DNA of 64,000 nt. It comes from Blastomussa wellsi (taxonomy: Eukaryota > Cnidaria > Anthozoa > Scleractinia > Plerogyridae). The notes below the pieces were generated by a model that did no database searches, was not told the DNA's origin, and was given only the letters and a program-made list of their open reading frames with translations. Every line of letters begins with the position of its first letter. Within the stretch, counting starts at the first letter, position 1. Positions 47,001-56,622 of this stretch are shown piece after piece. The position numbers and the translations under genes are program-made. The stretch is from positions 6,171,066 through 6,235,065 of the forward strand of contig OX393569.1 of the NCBI GenBank assembly GCA_947652115.1, read 5' to 3'.

Positions 47001-50000
47001 CTGGACGACTGATCATGATCAGTAGTTAAAACCTTTATGTATTTGCCCCCTTTAAATTAGATTGTTGTCAAAATCAATTTCAATTTGTAAGATACAAATG
47101 CGAATCTATGACAACATCGATTCATATTTTGTATGGTTGAGTAGAAATCCGTTTCTATTGAAAACACTGGATGCGATTATTACCAAAGTCAGTAACAACT
47201 ATTCTCCCATCACTAAGAACTGCTATAGAGAATGGCTGATTAAACTCTCCTATCTCGCTCCCTTTGGCTCCAAACTTTGTTATAAACTTTCCCCTCGGAT
47301 CAAACACTTGTACCCTGTTATTCCCTGAATCACAGACCAACAGGTGTCCTGCCTTGTCAACTGACAAGCAACGAGGTTTATTAAACTCTCCATCCTTCTT
47401 CCCCTTCTTTCCAAATTTATAAAGAAAATTTCCAGCCTTATCATAAGTCTTGATACAATGTTCCTCACTATCTGAAACTAGAAGATATTTGTCATATTCG
47501 ACACAATGATGGGGAAACGTGAAAGAACCCTCTCCGCCAATTTTACGTAAAAACTGACCATCAGGCGAAAAGATCTTAACAGCTTTCTTTTCAGCAGTGA
47601 TAATATTCCCTTCGTTGTCTACAGATAAACCACTAGGAAAATTAAACTGGTGATCAAGACTTCCTTTACCCCCAAATTTGCTAAGGTACTCGCCCTGCTC
47701 GCTGAACAGCTGAACACGATGGTTTTTACTGTCTGCGACTATTAGATTCCCATTCTTATCGAAGGCGATACCGCAAGGAAAGTCAACTTCTCCCTGCTTA
47801 TTACCTTTTTTACCAAAAGATCTTAAGCAAGCTCCATCACTACTAAATACCTGAACCCTATTGTTACCAGTTTCAGCCACTGCAATTTGATTGCGTTCAT
47901 TCACTGCCACTCCCCAAGGCTTGCTAAGCGGTCCAACAGGCGAACCTTCTTCTCCAAAGGATAATACGGGCCTGTATTGCCTGGGTTTCAATTGAACTGA
48001 AAAAGGACTTCCACGAATATGAGCTTCATTTACCTTCACTGATATGTCGCACTTCCCAGTTTCTTTGGCAAAGTAGCTGATCTTGTAGCTGCCAGTTTTG
48101 CTATCTTGGACTCGCGCTTTCGTCGCACAGACCTGGCCTTGACCATTTCTAATTTCCACTGTTACGTGGTCACGCTCTTCATAACATTGTTCCCCTTCAG
48201 CATTTCTTGTTGTCAAAATGAACTCTGCTTCAAGTCCAACAATCGCTTCACTGATTCCTTTTCCTTCGGCACTCGATTTCTGCGTTTTAGTTTTGCTAGA
48301 AAAGGTTTGGAATGAGCCGATTCCTTCAGTGTTTACTCTATCTATCAATGTTTCGTTTTCTGCGAAAACGAATTGACGAAGGCCTTCCAGGACACCGAAG
48401 AGTTGTCCTCGTGCGTCATTGACTTCCGGAAAGAGTGTATTTAATGGCTTATCCAACCTCACAATCTCTGTGTTTGTGCTTCGCTTTAAAAGTGTTTCTG
48501 TTTCTTTAACTGCTGTCTCGGCCACTTCAACTTGCTCTGCAATCGCTGTCTTTTGCATTCCCAGACGCTGGAGTGATTGTTTTCCTTGATTCTCCACGTC
48601 ATTTAAGATTGCCTGAATTTTAGCTTCGATAACAGCCATGATGCTATCAGCAAATTGCTGCACACCTCGTTTCACATTGGCCACTTTTTCTTGAATTTGA
48701 GCACAGTTCTCGTCAACCTGAGTGATTCTGTTTCTCATCTGTTGCGCCTTTTCTTTGTGCGATTCAACCATTGACTTGACTTCCGCTTTTCTTTCATTTG
48801 CTTCTTCTTCCAAAAGTGTCTTGACGTGTCCATCGTGAAAGGTTGCAACACAAGAGTTGCAAATTGGCTCTACGCAGTTCTTACAAAAGAATTCCAATTC
48901 TTTCTTTCCGTGGCCTGGCTTTGGACAAAATGCTGGTCGCTTTAAAACATCCTCGATGTCTTGATCTTGAAAGTCTTTAAGTGCCAACACACGGTGTTCT
49001 TTATTGGCTTTGATTATGTTATGCGCGGTGAGACAGTCGTCACACCAGAAGGCACAACACTGGAAGCAATACGAACTCTGTGCGCTTTTCTGGTCGCAGT
49101 TTCCACATTTCACACCTTCATTGTTGCACTCTTTGATGGCCAACACATCAAGCAAACTGTTGATGCGGAAGGTGGTGGGCAGGTCGTTCAGAGTTCCACT
49201 ATTTGGGACTCTACTCTCTCTTCGGCATTCTGGGCATGTTATGACATCATGGCGGCCACTCGTTCGTAGAATCCCTTTCAAGCAATGAAGACAAAAACTG
49301 TGCAAACATGGCAGCTGTTTTGGGTCTGTGAATGTGTTCATGCACACAGAACAGGATACTTCCTCATGAAGGTTGTTCAGCAGGGTTTTGATATCCATGA
49401 TTAAAAGCGGAAAACGAAGAAGGTCTGGAGTTGTATAAAACGCCTCCAACAATGATATCTTGTGATCGAGCGACTTATAATGTTAACCAATCACAGACTA
49501 CTATCATAGACATATTTGACACGTAAGGTTTCTTAGAACTCACCAGTTTAGCTTGACCTTATCGAAATCAGATTCTTTGGCAAAACGATTGCTCAAAAAA
49601 TATCAAGATCACTGTTTTTTGTGGTACTGACCAATCACAGAGCCGCGGTATTGATTTAGTGTCACTTCTAAAAATAATAACGGGAAGAACCACGATTTCT
49701 GAAAATTGTACTTAGGATTACCTGGCATTAAAATTAAGGGGCTATCGGATACCGTCTCTAATGAAAATCAATGCGCCTGGTATAATGTTTCACCTGAGGT
49801 GGTTTCGCTGTTTTTTTTTTTGCTTTGTAGCACGTTGCAACCGGGTCTCTTTCGGATCTTAGATGAAAATAAGTCGATTTTTTCCGGTTGAAGGTTTTAT
49901 TGCTTCATTTCTATGCAGAGAGGAGGCAGTGTGGCCGGGCGGTTAGAGCGTTGGACTTGAAATCCATAAGTCGTGGGTTCAAGTCCCGCTCTGATCACTA

Positions 50001-51627
50001 GCTGGTGTTGTTCTCGGTAGCCCCGAGTTCAACTCCTCCGCTACGCTTGTAAATAGCCAACTGGTCTGCCTCCTGCCAGTTGGGATTCTTAACCTTGTTG
50101 TGTTCATTTAAAATGTTTGTTTACATTGGCCCTGAAAAGCCCCAACGGGGAGTGGTCAATTAAGTAATAATAATTATTATTATTATTAAAATGTATAAGT
50201 GGGACGTCCTTTACCAACGAGGCGTAAATACACCTCTGTTCTAACATTCACGTTTCCTAAGAATTGCCGACTATGAAGTAAGATAATATCATTGAATTCA
50301 AACTCTGCTTTGTGAGGGGGCTGTTCAGGTGATCTTGGGGTCACTGAGGCATTCAGGGAAATGAGACTCGTACCTGGACTCGGACCCAGAAATCAGGACC
50401 AGCCGGTGAATCTCGGACATTCATGCGAAATCCCGACCAAGAAAAGACAATCAAGAACGCTCGGATTTACCTCGAGACAAACTTGCCATATAATGAAGTA
50501 ATTTATTTTATCTGTATTCGCACTTAAACGCCTGTTTTTGTTTATTCGTAATAATTCGGCTCGATCTCTTATCCGGAGTAATTCTTTAACGGCTACAAAG
50601 TACCCGCGGGTCACGCCCGCTTTATAGATTTCTTACTGTCTAAATATTGCATTTCGTTTTTCAGCTTTGGATCGAAGTATCGCTCTCCTCGCACGGGAAT
50701 TATTTACAACAACGAAATGGACGACTTTTCGACTCCCGGTACAAAAAACGCTTACGGAGTGGAACCTTCCGAGTCGAACATGATTCGGCCTGGGAAACGG
50801 CCCCAGTCTTCGACCGCGCCGTCGTTATTTTTGGATAAGGATGGAGTGGCCCGTTTAGTTATCGGAGCGTCTGGTGGAACGAAAATAACAACTGCCATTT
50901 CTTTGGTAAGGCATTTTGCTCCATAGGTTTATTTATCAGTTATTTTGTAAGTTTTGTTTCTGATTTTGAGCTTTTATGGAAAGTTTGCATTGAGGGCAAC
51001 AATGTTACCATTGAACTGCAATATTAGTCTGTATGGGTGGCATTTGAAATTCAGCGTTCCCGACCTCGTGGTTGAGTTTTTTTTTACTGAAAACAGGTAA
51101 CTTGTAAAACCGAGGGAGAAGCCACGTGACCCAAATGGCGATTGGATTGTTTTGTCTTTTGATTGGCTGTCGCTTTAAAGTCTTTACTCTGATTGGTCAG
51201 GGCAAATCAAAGTACACCAGATTTTTGAACCAATGATAATTCTCAGGAGACGCATTAGAAGTTGAGCAGCAAGGTAGGGTTAGTGTGAGGGATCGGAAAG
51301 TTTTCGTATTAAGGAGTAGTGCTCCAACACAGTCTTACATTATTATATTTTGTTTTTTAGGTTATGATGAATTACCTGTGGTTTAACCGAACTCTGCCGC
51401 AAGCTGTAGTCGACCCCAGGCTCCACCATCAGTTACTTCCCATGTTCATTCGTATCGACAAGGATTACCCCATGCCCCTCGCCATCCAAGCAGGACTGCA
51501 GAAGCTTGGGCACGAGGTCAGGAACATAAGTGGTTATGCAGTCGTGCAGGCTGTGGCCAGGAACGAGGATGGAACACTGACTGGGAAATCCGATCCCAGG
51601 AAGAGCGGCTGGGCCGCTGGATACTGA
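38005..51627 (+). CDS. GGT: Gamma-glutamyltransferase, tandem copy B
   Basis: Eight exons: 38005-38078, 39316-39776, 40188-40386, 40674-40978, 42253-42389, 43725-43918, 50665-50905 and 51361-51627, phases consistent, 625 residues. A basic stretch precedes a membrane anchor at residues about 31-52, then a Pro-rich stalk ([15 protein letters not shown]) and the GGT ectodomain. [43 protein letters not shown] and GASGGT match substrate-binding positions. Thr435 is the predicted autocleavage nucleophile, but it is preceded by GQEG where copy A has EDGG. The enzyme should process extracellular glutathione. Exons from 199 nt (third) onward match copy A in length except one extra codon before the Thr. 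Intron 6 (43919-50664) holds an antisense TRIM gene. TGA is 51625-51627, overlapped by the TSD of a MITE. Confidence 0.95.
41297..41767. mobile_element. Foldback MITE with GAAACCACGACGGC ends (right tip lost)
   Basis: GGGACTTTACGAAACCACGA at the left is mirrored by CGACGTC...CGCCGTCGTGGTTTCG at the right, where the last ~10 bases expected from the left arm are missing. A second element is nested inside (41424-41530). It lies in GGT-B intron 4 (40979-42252). Confidence 0.7.
41424..41530. mobile_element. 107-bp MULE-like MITE with perfect 9-bp TSD, nested
   Basis: The ends are TAGGCTCGATT and AATCGAGCCTA, with CCGCT/AGCGG also mirrored. The 9-mer CGCTAATTT flanks it on both sides (41415-41423 and 41531-41539). 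The 9-bp duplication is diagnostic of Mutator-like insertion. It sits inside the MITE at 41297-41767 and is therefore younger. Confidence 0.85.
42568..42746. mobile_element. Nested foldback element with CACGAGCCGCAGCCGAGTG centre
   Basis: The arms CAAATAAAGAAGCCTAAGCC and GGCTTAGACTTCTTCATTTG pair with two mismatches. Inner pairs (CTGTCATAAAACAC / GTGTTTCATGACAG and GAAAACAC / GTGTTTTC) meet at a short centre. It is inside the element 42406-43530. Confidence 0.75.
43049..43232. mobile_element. Nested 184-bp hairpin element
   Basis: AGCAATAGACCACAAGTTTC with TATGG is mirrored by CCATA and GAAACTTGTGGTCTATTGCT. The inner GATAAACCAC / GTGGTTTATC and GTAAATCAC / GTGATTTAC pair around CGAGCCGCAGGCG. 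The stem is nearly continuous. Confidence 0.8.
44005..44110. repeat. Foldback with ACCGAGCGC motifs
   Basis: GGGAATACTGGCCCGAGGTCGT is mirrored by ACGACCGAGGGCCAATATTCC (imperfect), and ACCGAGCGCGATGG resembles the central ACCGAGCGCAGCGAGG. It lies about 90 bp into GGT-B intron 6. Confidence 0.6.
44812..44965. mobile_element. Foldback MITE, CAATAGAGGAC family copy 2 (damaged)
   Basis: CAATAGAAGGCATTTTCCAC with GTTTACATAGCC and the inner TCGAATTCTCCCAAACCCCC match 33300-33478, but the right arm is shortened before GAAAATGTCCTCTATT. It lies in GGT-B intron 6. Confidence 0.7.
45209..47154. other. Intron 6 of GGT-B, downstream side of the TRIM gene
   Basis: I see no gene here. The stretch is AT-rich unique-looking sequence with one segment (about 45623-45722) that resembles the TRIM upstream region at 49632-49712. 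No canonical minus-strand poly(A) signal stands out close to the TRIM stop codon. Confidence 0.5.
47155..49398 (-). CDS. Intronless TRIM-NHL protein (RING, B-boxes, coiled coil, filamin, NHL)
   Basis: The frame opens at 49452, but I choose the Met at 49396-49398 ([19 protein letters not shown]), since RING proteins of this type start just before the RING; this gives 747 residues. Domains in order: RING with C-x2-[10 protein letters not shown] and CPEC; B-box 1 (CGNC...[12 protein letters not shown]); B-box 2 (CPKPGH...[12 protein letters not shown]); a coiled coil of about 120 residues; a filamin-type repeat ending [15 protein letters not shown]; and six NHL blades (e.g. NNRVQVF, NHRVQLF, NNRIQCF) to the last residue. 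TRIM2/3/71 relatives are E3 ubiquitin ligases, and their NHL propellers can bind RNA or protein. It is wholly inside GGT-B intron 6 on the opposite strand and has no introns, suggesting a retrocopy-type or lineage-expanded TRIM. Which vertebrate TRIM is closest cannot be decided by eye. Confidence 0.93.
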   Translation of the reverse strand: MDIKTLLNNLHEEVSCSVCMNTFTDPKQLPCLHSFCLHCLKGILRTSGRHDVITCPECRRESRVPNSGTLNDLPTTFRINSLLDVLAIKECNNEGVKCGNCDQKSAQSSYCFQCCAFWCDDCLTAHNIIKANKEHRVLALKDFQDQDIEDVLKRPAFCPKPGHGKKELEFFCKNCVEPICNSCVATFHDGHVKTLLEEEANERKAEVKSMVESHKEKAQQMRNRITQVDENCAQIQEKVANVKRGVQQFADSIMAVIEAKIQAILNDVENQGKQSLQRLGMQKTAIAEQVEVAETAVKETETLLKRSTNTEIVRLDKPLNTLFPEVNDARGQLFGVLEGLRQFVFAENETLIDRVNTEGIGSFQTFSSKTKTQKSSAEGKGISEAIVGLEAEFILTTRNAEGEQCYEERDHVTVEIRNGQGQVCATKARVQDSKTGSYKISYFAKETGKCDISVKVNEAHIRGSPFSVQLKPRQYRPVLSFGEEGSPVGPLSKPWGVAVNERNQIAVAETGNNRVQVFSSDGACLRSFGKKGNKQGEVDFPCGIAFDKNGNLIVADSKNHRVQLFSEQGEYLSKFGGKGSLDHQFNFPSGLSVDNEGNIITAEKKAVKIFSPDGQFLRKIGGEGSFTFPHHCVEYDKYLLVSDSEEHCIKTYDKAGNFLYKFGKKGKKDGEFNKPRCLSVDKAGHLLVCDSGNNRVQVFDPRGKFITKFGAKGSEIGEFNQPFSIAVLSDGRIVVTDFGNNRIQCFQ
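49632..49712. repeat. Repeat upstream of TRIM resembling 45623-45722
   Basis: Both copies read ACCAATCACAGAG, CGGTATT, then ACTTCTAAAAATA and, after a few bases, CCAC(A/G)ATTTCTGA(G/A)AATTG in the same orientation. They bracket the TRIM gene about 4 kb apart. Confidence 0.6.
49921..50188 (+). mobile_element. tRNA-Ser-derived SINE with (AAT)n tail
   Basis: The head GGCAGTGTGGCCGGGCGGTT has an A box, then the anticodon arm TTGGACTTGAAATCCA with TGA, and the B box GTGGGTTCAAGTCCC, as in a tRNA-Ser(UGA) gene. The acceptor end does not pair, and a non-tRNA body (ending CAACGGGGAGTGGTCAATTA) and an (AAT/ATT) tail follow. It is therefore a SINE rather than a tRNA gene. It lies in GGT-B intron 6. 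Confidence 0.75.
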
Positions 51628-51634
51628 CCAGCAT

Positions 51635-51960
51635 CATTCTCGTCCCCATAGCCCTTTACGTTTCTCTTAGCCGGCCGGGCCTTGGCACGAGAAACGAAGG
51701 GCTGAGTGGAGACATAGAATTTCCAGTCCGGGATTCTAGGACTTGCGGACTTAATGTATATAGCATTGATGTTTCTACATGTTGTGTGTCGTAATATGGC
51801 GGCCGGCAAACATTTTGACTTCCGTTTAAGATTTCTTTGTTCTCAACAGCCAATAAAAAATTTCGAACTTTTTTTAAAATCGTATGTCCCCGGCCCTTCG
51901 TTTTTCGCGCCAAGGCCCTGCCGGCGAAGAGAAACGAAAAGGGCTATGGGGACGAGAATG
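51635..51960. mobile_element. 326-bp MULE-like MITE inserted at the GGT-B stop codon
   Basis: Terminal inverted repeats CATTCTCGTCCCCATAGCCC and its mirror GGGCTATGGGGACGAGAATG extend about 45 bp through the GGCCTTGGCACGAG-like segment. The 9-mer GACCAGCAT is repeated perfectly at 51626-51634 and 51961-51969. The left copy starts at the second base of the TGA stop, so the coding end is preserved. It carries AATAAA at 51852-51857. A truncated sister copy is at 22282-22540. Confidence 0.9.
51852..51857 (+). terminator. Candidate poly(A) signal for GGT-B, inside a MITE
   Basis: AATAAA lies 225 bp after the stop codon and is the nearest canonical hexamer downstream. It belongs to the inserted element. 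Use is inferred only. Confidence 0.4.
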
Positions 51961-51991
51961 GACCAGCATGTGCATTTTTCTCCAAAAAAAA

Positions 51992-52077
51992 CCAACCTCC
52001 TTCCCAGGGTCTCTCATCTTCCCGCCCTCCCGGTGCGATGAGGGCGGGAGGTTGAGAGACCCTGGGAACGAGGTTGA
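51992..52077. mobile_element. Short foldback hairpin
   Basis: CCAACCTCCTTCCCAGGGTC with CTCATC pairs with GAGAGACCCTGGGAACGAGG TTG, and CCCGCCCTC pairs with GAGGGCGGG, around the centre CCGGTGCGAT. It starts about 20 bp after the MITE at the GGT-B stop. Confidence 0.75.
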
Positions 52078-52771
52078 TTTTTCTCAAGACGGATTTTGGA
52101 GCAAAATAGAGACTGCTCGCAGTCTATTCCTATTCTGTTTCCGTACGCAGCTTGCATTTTATTGCTTTAAAAGGATTGGGGATCAGTTTAATTTTTAGCC
52201 TTTCGGGGTTTGGGAGTGGAGTTTAAACACTGAACCGGAAAACCGCTACTACAAACCAATGAGAAATGGCGGATTTGTTGCCAAGATCTCGACAAGTAGA
52301 AGAACTTGAACGGACTGATCCTTGCGGCAGGGAAGAGACCGAGACAAGATGAGAAATAGAACTAAAATATGAACAAATAGTGCCCCACCGGCCCCTCCCT
52401 TTAGTGATCTGCTCCTGGTAGCGGCCAAGTAGCCTGCGTTCAGCCTTTCTACCACCGCTTTAAGAAATAGACGTCTGTATGTAGGTAGGCTAGGTCGATA
52501 CATCCTCCAAGGTATATAAATCTCAGCAACTCTGTGATATTTAGTAAAGAACACTGCGATGCTTGTGATCTAACGTTATACAGAATTGGCGGATCCACAC
52601 CTTGAACTAAGGGTGGGGAGTGGGGGTTGGGAAAGATTTAGATGGAGTCATGCGCGACGCCGAATACGTGGAGCATTACCAAACGTAAGGGGAGGGTCTC
52701 CTAAGATTTATACCACAGGGAAACCACAATAATTGAGTAAAATAAATAAATTAATAAAGGATATATCCTTA

Positions 52772-53238
52772 GGCCTCACGTATATGGTCTCGGGTCCCCG
52801 AGACAACCCTCCCTCCCGAGACAACTTTACCAAGCGTTTACCCTGTTTGATTATTCATAAAGTTTTTTAATATTCAACTTACCAGTTATCCTTCTTCCTT
52901 TGAATTTCTTTTGTTTATTCGCCTTGCTGGGTTAAATTCTATTACGATAGTGCAATTTTTTGCTTAAAAACCTGAAATCCGGACTGTACATGACACTCGC
53001 CACACCATGAGTTGTCCCGGGTAGGCGAGCCAAAGTGTTTAAATGAGAAAAACTTGTCCCGCCTGCCAGGGTGACCCTACCTGCCAAGACGAGACAACTA
53101 GCCTACCCGAGTCAACTCGGGTAGGATCATATAAACGGTTGGCGGAATGTTTCAACATTTTAGTGAAAAGTTAGCTCGCCCAGGGTAACTCGGGGGAGGG
53201 TTGTCTCGGGTACCTCGAGGCCATATAAATGGGGCCTT
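52772..53238. mobile_element. Foldback element with AGGCC...CCCGAGACAACC ends
   Basis: AGGCCTCACGTATATGGTCT with CCCGAGACAACCCTCCC is mirrored at the right by GGGAGGGTTGTCTCGGGTAC and CCATATAAATGGGGCCTT. The interior also has mirrored blocks (GTTGTCCCGGGTAGGCGAGC / GCCTACCCGAG). Confidence 0.75.
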
Positions 53239-53892
53239 ATTACTCACATGGTTCAGTTGAAAGTAAACTATGTGAATAATTTACTGATCCATTTGTACAA
53301 GAGATCCGGCACTTCTCGTCGGTTTGTTGTAGTGGTCTTGTAATTGTAGATCATCTATTGCATTTAGTTGAAAGACGCGACAGCACTGTTGTCGTGTGCT
53401 GAGCTGAATTATGCAAATTTTGTCCTAAACTATACAATAAAATGACAAGGGAGGCAACTTTTTCACGAAGCGATTTGAACACGCTGAGCGAAATCGTTTT
53501 GAACTCTCTTCTTCTTAGCCATCACGAAAAACCAAACCAAAATGGACTCAAAGCTGGATAATTTGTGAATACGCCAACCTGAAAGTTTCACGATTTCCAG
53601 CCAAAATTCTAGCTCCCTTTTCGCTGTTTTTCTCCAGAATTTTTTCGCAATAGTTGGGGTCCGTTACATTCTGACAAACGTCAAAATTTTGCAAATCACT
53701 TTAATACGCTAACTACCCCGAAAAGATATGATGGCAGCCGGTGCCGTAAACGGTCGATGCCATAATTGGTAACCAAGCTTTTCGGAATGGACGATGCCAT
53801 AATCTGCTCTTGTTTAGGCCTTTCACACTGGTTTGCTTGCGGTTAGCTTTATTTGTTGGGTAGGGCAATACTGTAAGTAAAATAGACTAAGA

Positions 53893-54165
53893 CAGGGACG
53901 GCGGAGCGTTTATCGCGACAACGCGAGTGCTTATCGTTTGAAATCTAGAGGCTCGGAAATGGTATTTTCAACGTTCTCCATGATGTATTTCTTAAAAAAA
54001 AAGACAACCTGGATAAGTGTAGGTACTTTTTGTGCTACGGCAATATTTTGGAAGTTTTGTAAATACGAACCTTGTACCAAAACACAAAATTGTCATTGTC
54101 GTAAAAAGTGGGGGGGCTGAAGCCCCCCCAGCCCCCCCCCGCCCCCCCCGGCTCCGCCGTCCCTG
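53893..54165. mobile_element. hAT-like MITE with CAGGGACGGCGGAGC ends
   Basis: CAGGGACGGCGGAGC at the left is perfectly mirrored by GCTCCGCCGTCCCTG at the right. The flanks share TAAGA (53888-53892 and 54166-54170). The 8-bp duplication usual for hAT is not present, so the superfamily is uncertain. A GGGGGGCTGAAGCCCCCC hairpin lies near the right end. Confidence 0.7.
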
Positions 54166-54214
54166 TAAGAAAGTAATTTTTTATAATGAAATTTTGTGGG
54201 GATTTGGCGGATCA

Positions 54215-54288
54215 GTCTGGTGGTGTAGTGGTGAGATAAGAATGTTAGCATGTTAGAGGTTCGGGGTTCGATTCTGGTCATTGCCACA
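54215..54288 (+). mobile_element. tRNA-derived SINE head or tRNA relic
   Basis: TGGTGTAGTGGTGAGA matches an A box, TTAGCAT resembles the tRNA-Ala(AGC) anticodon loop, and GGGGTTCGATTCTGG is a good B box, followed by a T-run. Acceptor-stem pairing is poor, so a functional tRNA is unlikely. Confidence 0.5.
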
Positions 54289-55347
54289 CAATTTTTCTTT
54301 CTTTTTTTTTGTGAGGAAAAAATTGGGAGAAGTGTCGAAAAAATGGCATCGACCGTTTACGAAACGGACACGTGCGCCGGCGCGCGGGGTGATTTGCTTG
54401 GTATTTTTCCAATTTTTGACTAAGGGAAAAGTGAAACGCGATCCGCTAGTAATAAGCGCCTGCGTGGGAGGCTAGTCGTGTGCTTGCGCGGTTCGCTTTT
54501 CCGCGGTATCCGATCCCTACCTCGACCCTACCCATCACAAAACCCATCACCATCACCCATATGACCCAGTCCTTCACGCATGATTGCGAAATTGGACACG
54601 ACACTTTTGTACGTCAGAAGGAAACGGAACTCCATTACAAGTTTTGAGTTGGTACGAACAATTCATCAAATTGCTTCCTGTGGACGTCATTTGGTTATTT
54701 TAAAAATATATTTTCGTGTTCTTGATAAAGAGTAGAACCACAAAGTTGAAGATTACGACGCGAAAGAAGAAGAAGTGCACACTTTAGCAAAATACTTTTG
54801 CCCACAAATGAACGAATTCGCGGTCACTGATCTTTGAACAGTGTTTGAAGCCTTGGACGTTGGCCGCCTGAATTGAGGGGTTATTTTTCCTGTTCTCATC
54901 TCGTGTTAAAGGAACCTCGTTTCATATTAGAGGTGAGCCCTACTTAAGAAACATTCAGATTAAAGAGCTTTCAATATCAAGCAATTTTCTAAGATGAAAT
55001 GTAAACTTTGCTTATAAACATATTTGCCGTCGCAAACAAATGAATGGACTTTTGTGTTTATCAGTTTTAATATTGTGCCCGTGTTTGTGATGGCTTTCGT
55101 GATAAAATGCGGAGCTTTTCTTCCATAAATTTGGCAAGTATGGCATCGATTTCACCGTGCACGGTTTACTTTGCGATAAAATATTCTCTTAACATCAATC
55201 TTTATTTTGATGGTGCCATGGCAACTTTAATTTGCCGTCAGTTTTATACAGATCGCCCATTGCAAAATAAATAAACAAAAGGCTAACACGGAATTACCGT
55301 GTAAGAGTGAAGAGATAATAAGAACAACAGGTGACAAATTTAGACAA

Positions 55348-55503
55348 GAAGTAATAGATCAAACACGAGCGACAGTGTTTCATCGGGATATCCAAACACC
55401 GAGAAGAGAGTTGAAAATACGACGCGCAGCGGAGTATTTTTAATGAACTTCGAGGTGTTTGGATAGCCGATGAAACACTGTCTCGAGTGTTTGATCTATC
55501 TTC
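55348..55503. mobile_element. Foldback element, ATAGATCAAACACGAG family
   Basis: ATAGATCAAACACGAGCGAC with AGTGTTTCATCGG is mirrored by CCGATGAAACACT and GTCTCGAGTGTTTGATCTAT. Inner ATCCAAACACC / GGTGTTTGGAT also pairs. The centre ACGACGCGCAGCGG is like that of the elements at 42568 and 43049. Confidence 0.75.
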
Positions 55504-55865
55504 TCAATCGAAACTAAAACTACGGTGAAAACGAAGAAATAAAATCGTAAAAATCTATGCTAATTAAGATCACATTTCCAAACCACGGTTACGGTTCTGA
55601 TTTCCTTTGTTTTAACGTGATGAATTATTAATGAGTTTGAGAATGTAGTATTCAAACATACTTATAATCTAAATTTTACAGTCATTTTTTGTTGTTGCTT
55701 CACTAGTAATACTACTGCAATAGTCTATAAATCAGTGTATAAATACAATAATTCTTTGAGTGGCTTGCAAATTATGCAAGCACAGTGTGTAAATTGTCCA
55801 ACTTTTGAAAAACATATAAATTATGGTAAATTAAAATGTGCACTGAATTTGAAATGAATCATTAA

Positions 55866-56466
55866 CCCATTGACTCCTAAACCAGCCATAAGCGGCCATG
55901 GCAGACCTTGACCTTTGTTCCGCTTCTGATGTCATCAGCTTTGACCAAAATAGGAATCCCATTTACCCCAGTTCTGCAGGAGGGAACAAGCTTTCCAATG
56001 ATACCCAGGTGATATTGATTGGGCAAATGGAACTTGAAATATGCACAAAAACGCTCAGAAATTTCAAAACCAACCAAAAACTAGGGGGAAAATTGCCCTC
56101 ACTTACCCTTGGCTACTCTATGTTAAGGATTTCCCATCTCATTGATGCTTTTGTGGCATTCTTGAACCGAAAGCAAGCCCAGTGAAAGGCCAACAAAAGC
56201 ATAAAAAGATATGAGGAAAGGAGAAAGGAAAAGCGAAAAATAAAAATAAAGAAATCGAAAAGCCTAAAGAGGTGGGTCACTTTCTCGAAATTTTGATTTG
56301 TGCGCATACCCAAGCAAAAATGTCGTTAAATGCGATGCCAGGCATGTCTTTACTTTGCAAATGCATTTTAGAGAAATTTGAAGCATATTTAGCCTATAAC
56401 TGACTAGAAAATGTTTAAAATGTCTAGGAAACACGTTTTCTTCAAAAATCTCCAGGAGTCAATGGG
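55866..56466. mobile_element. piggyBac-like MITE, copy 1
   Basis: The 601-bp element begins CCCATTGACTCCTAAACC and ends AGGAGTCAATGGG, perfect 13-bp inverted ends flanked by TTAA on both sides (55862-55865 and 56467-56470). The TTAA target and CCC start are piggyBac features. The interior has no credible coding sequence. Confidence 0.85.
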
Positions 56467-56622
56467 TTAAACACATGACCCAGTTTATCAATTGATGGCT
56501 TCTTTCATTATAAATTTGAGCTATCCATCCACGCGAAGCTCGAAAATGCCAAGATTGTTTCAAAAGAAGGATTTTCGACTTTAATGAAAATATGTCAGTG
56601 TCACATTAGCACAGAAAAAATC

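Noticed and set aside
49921..50005. Functional tRNA-Ser gene
   Set aside because: A and B boxes and the TGA anticodon are present, but the acceptor stem does not pair and a SINE body with (AAT)n tail follows.
53888..54170. Confident hAT assignment for the CAGGGACGG element
   Set aside because: Flanks share only 5 bases (TAAGA), not the 8-bp duplication expected for hAT, so only a tentative label was given.
55898..56185. Similar open frames at 55898-56185 and 59137-59442 as a conserved small protein pair
   Set aside because: Both lie entirely inside the two piggyBac-like MITE copies and are alike only because the elements are; the second lacks the same start.
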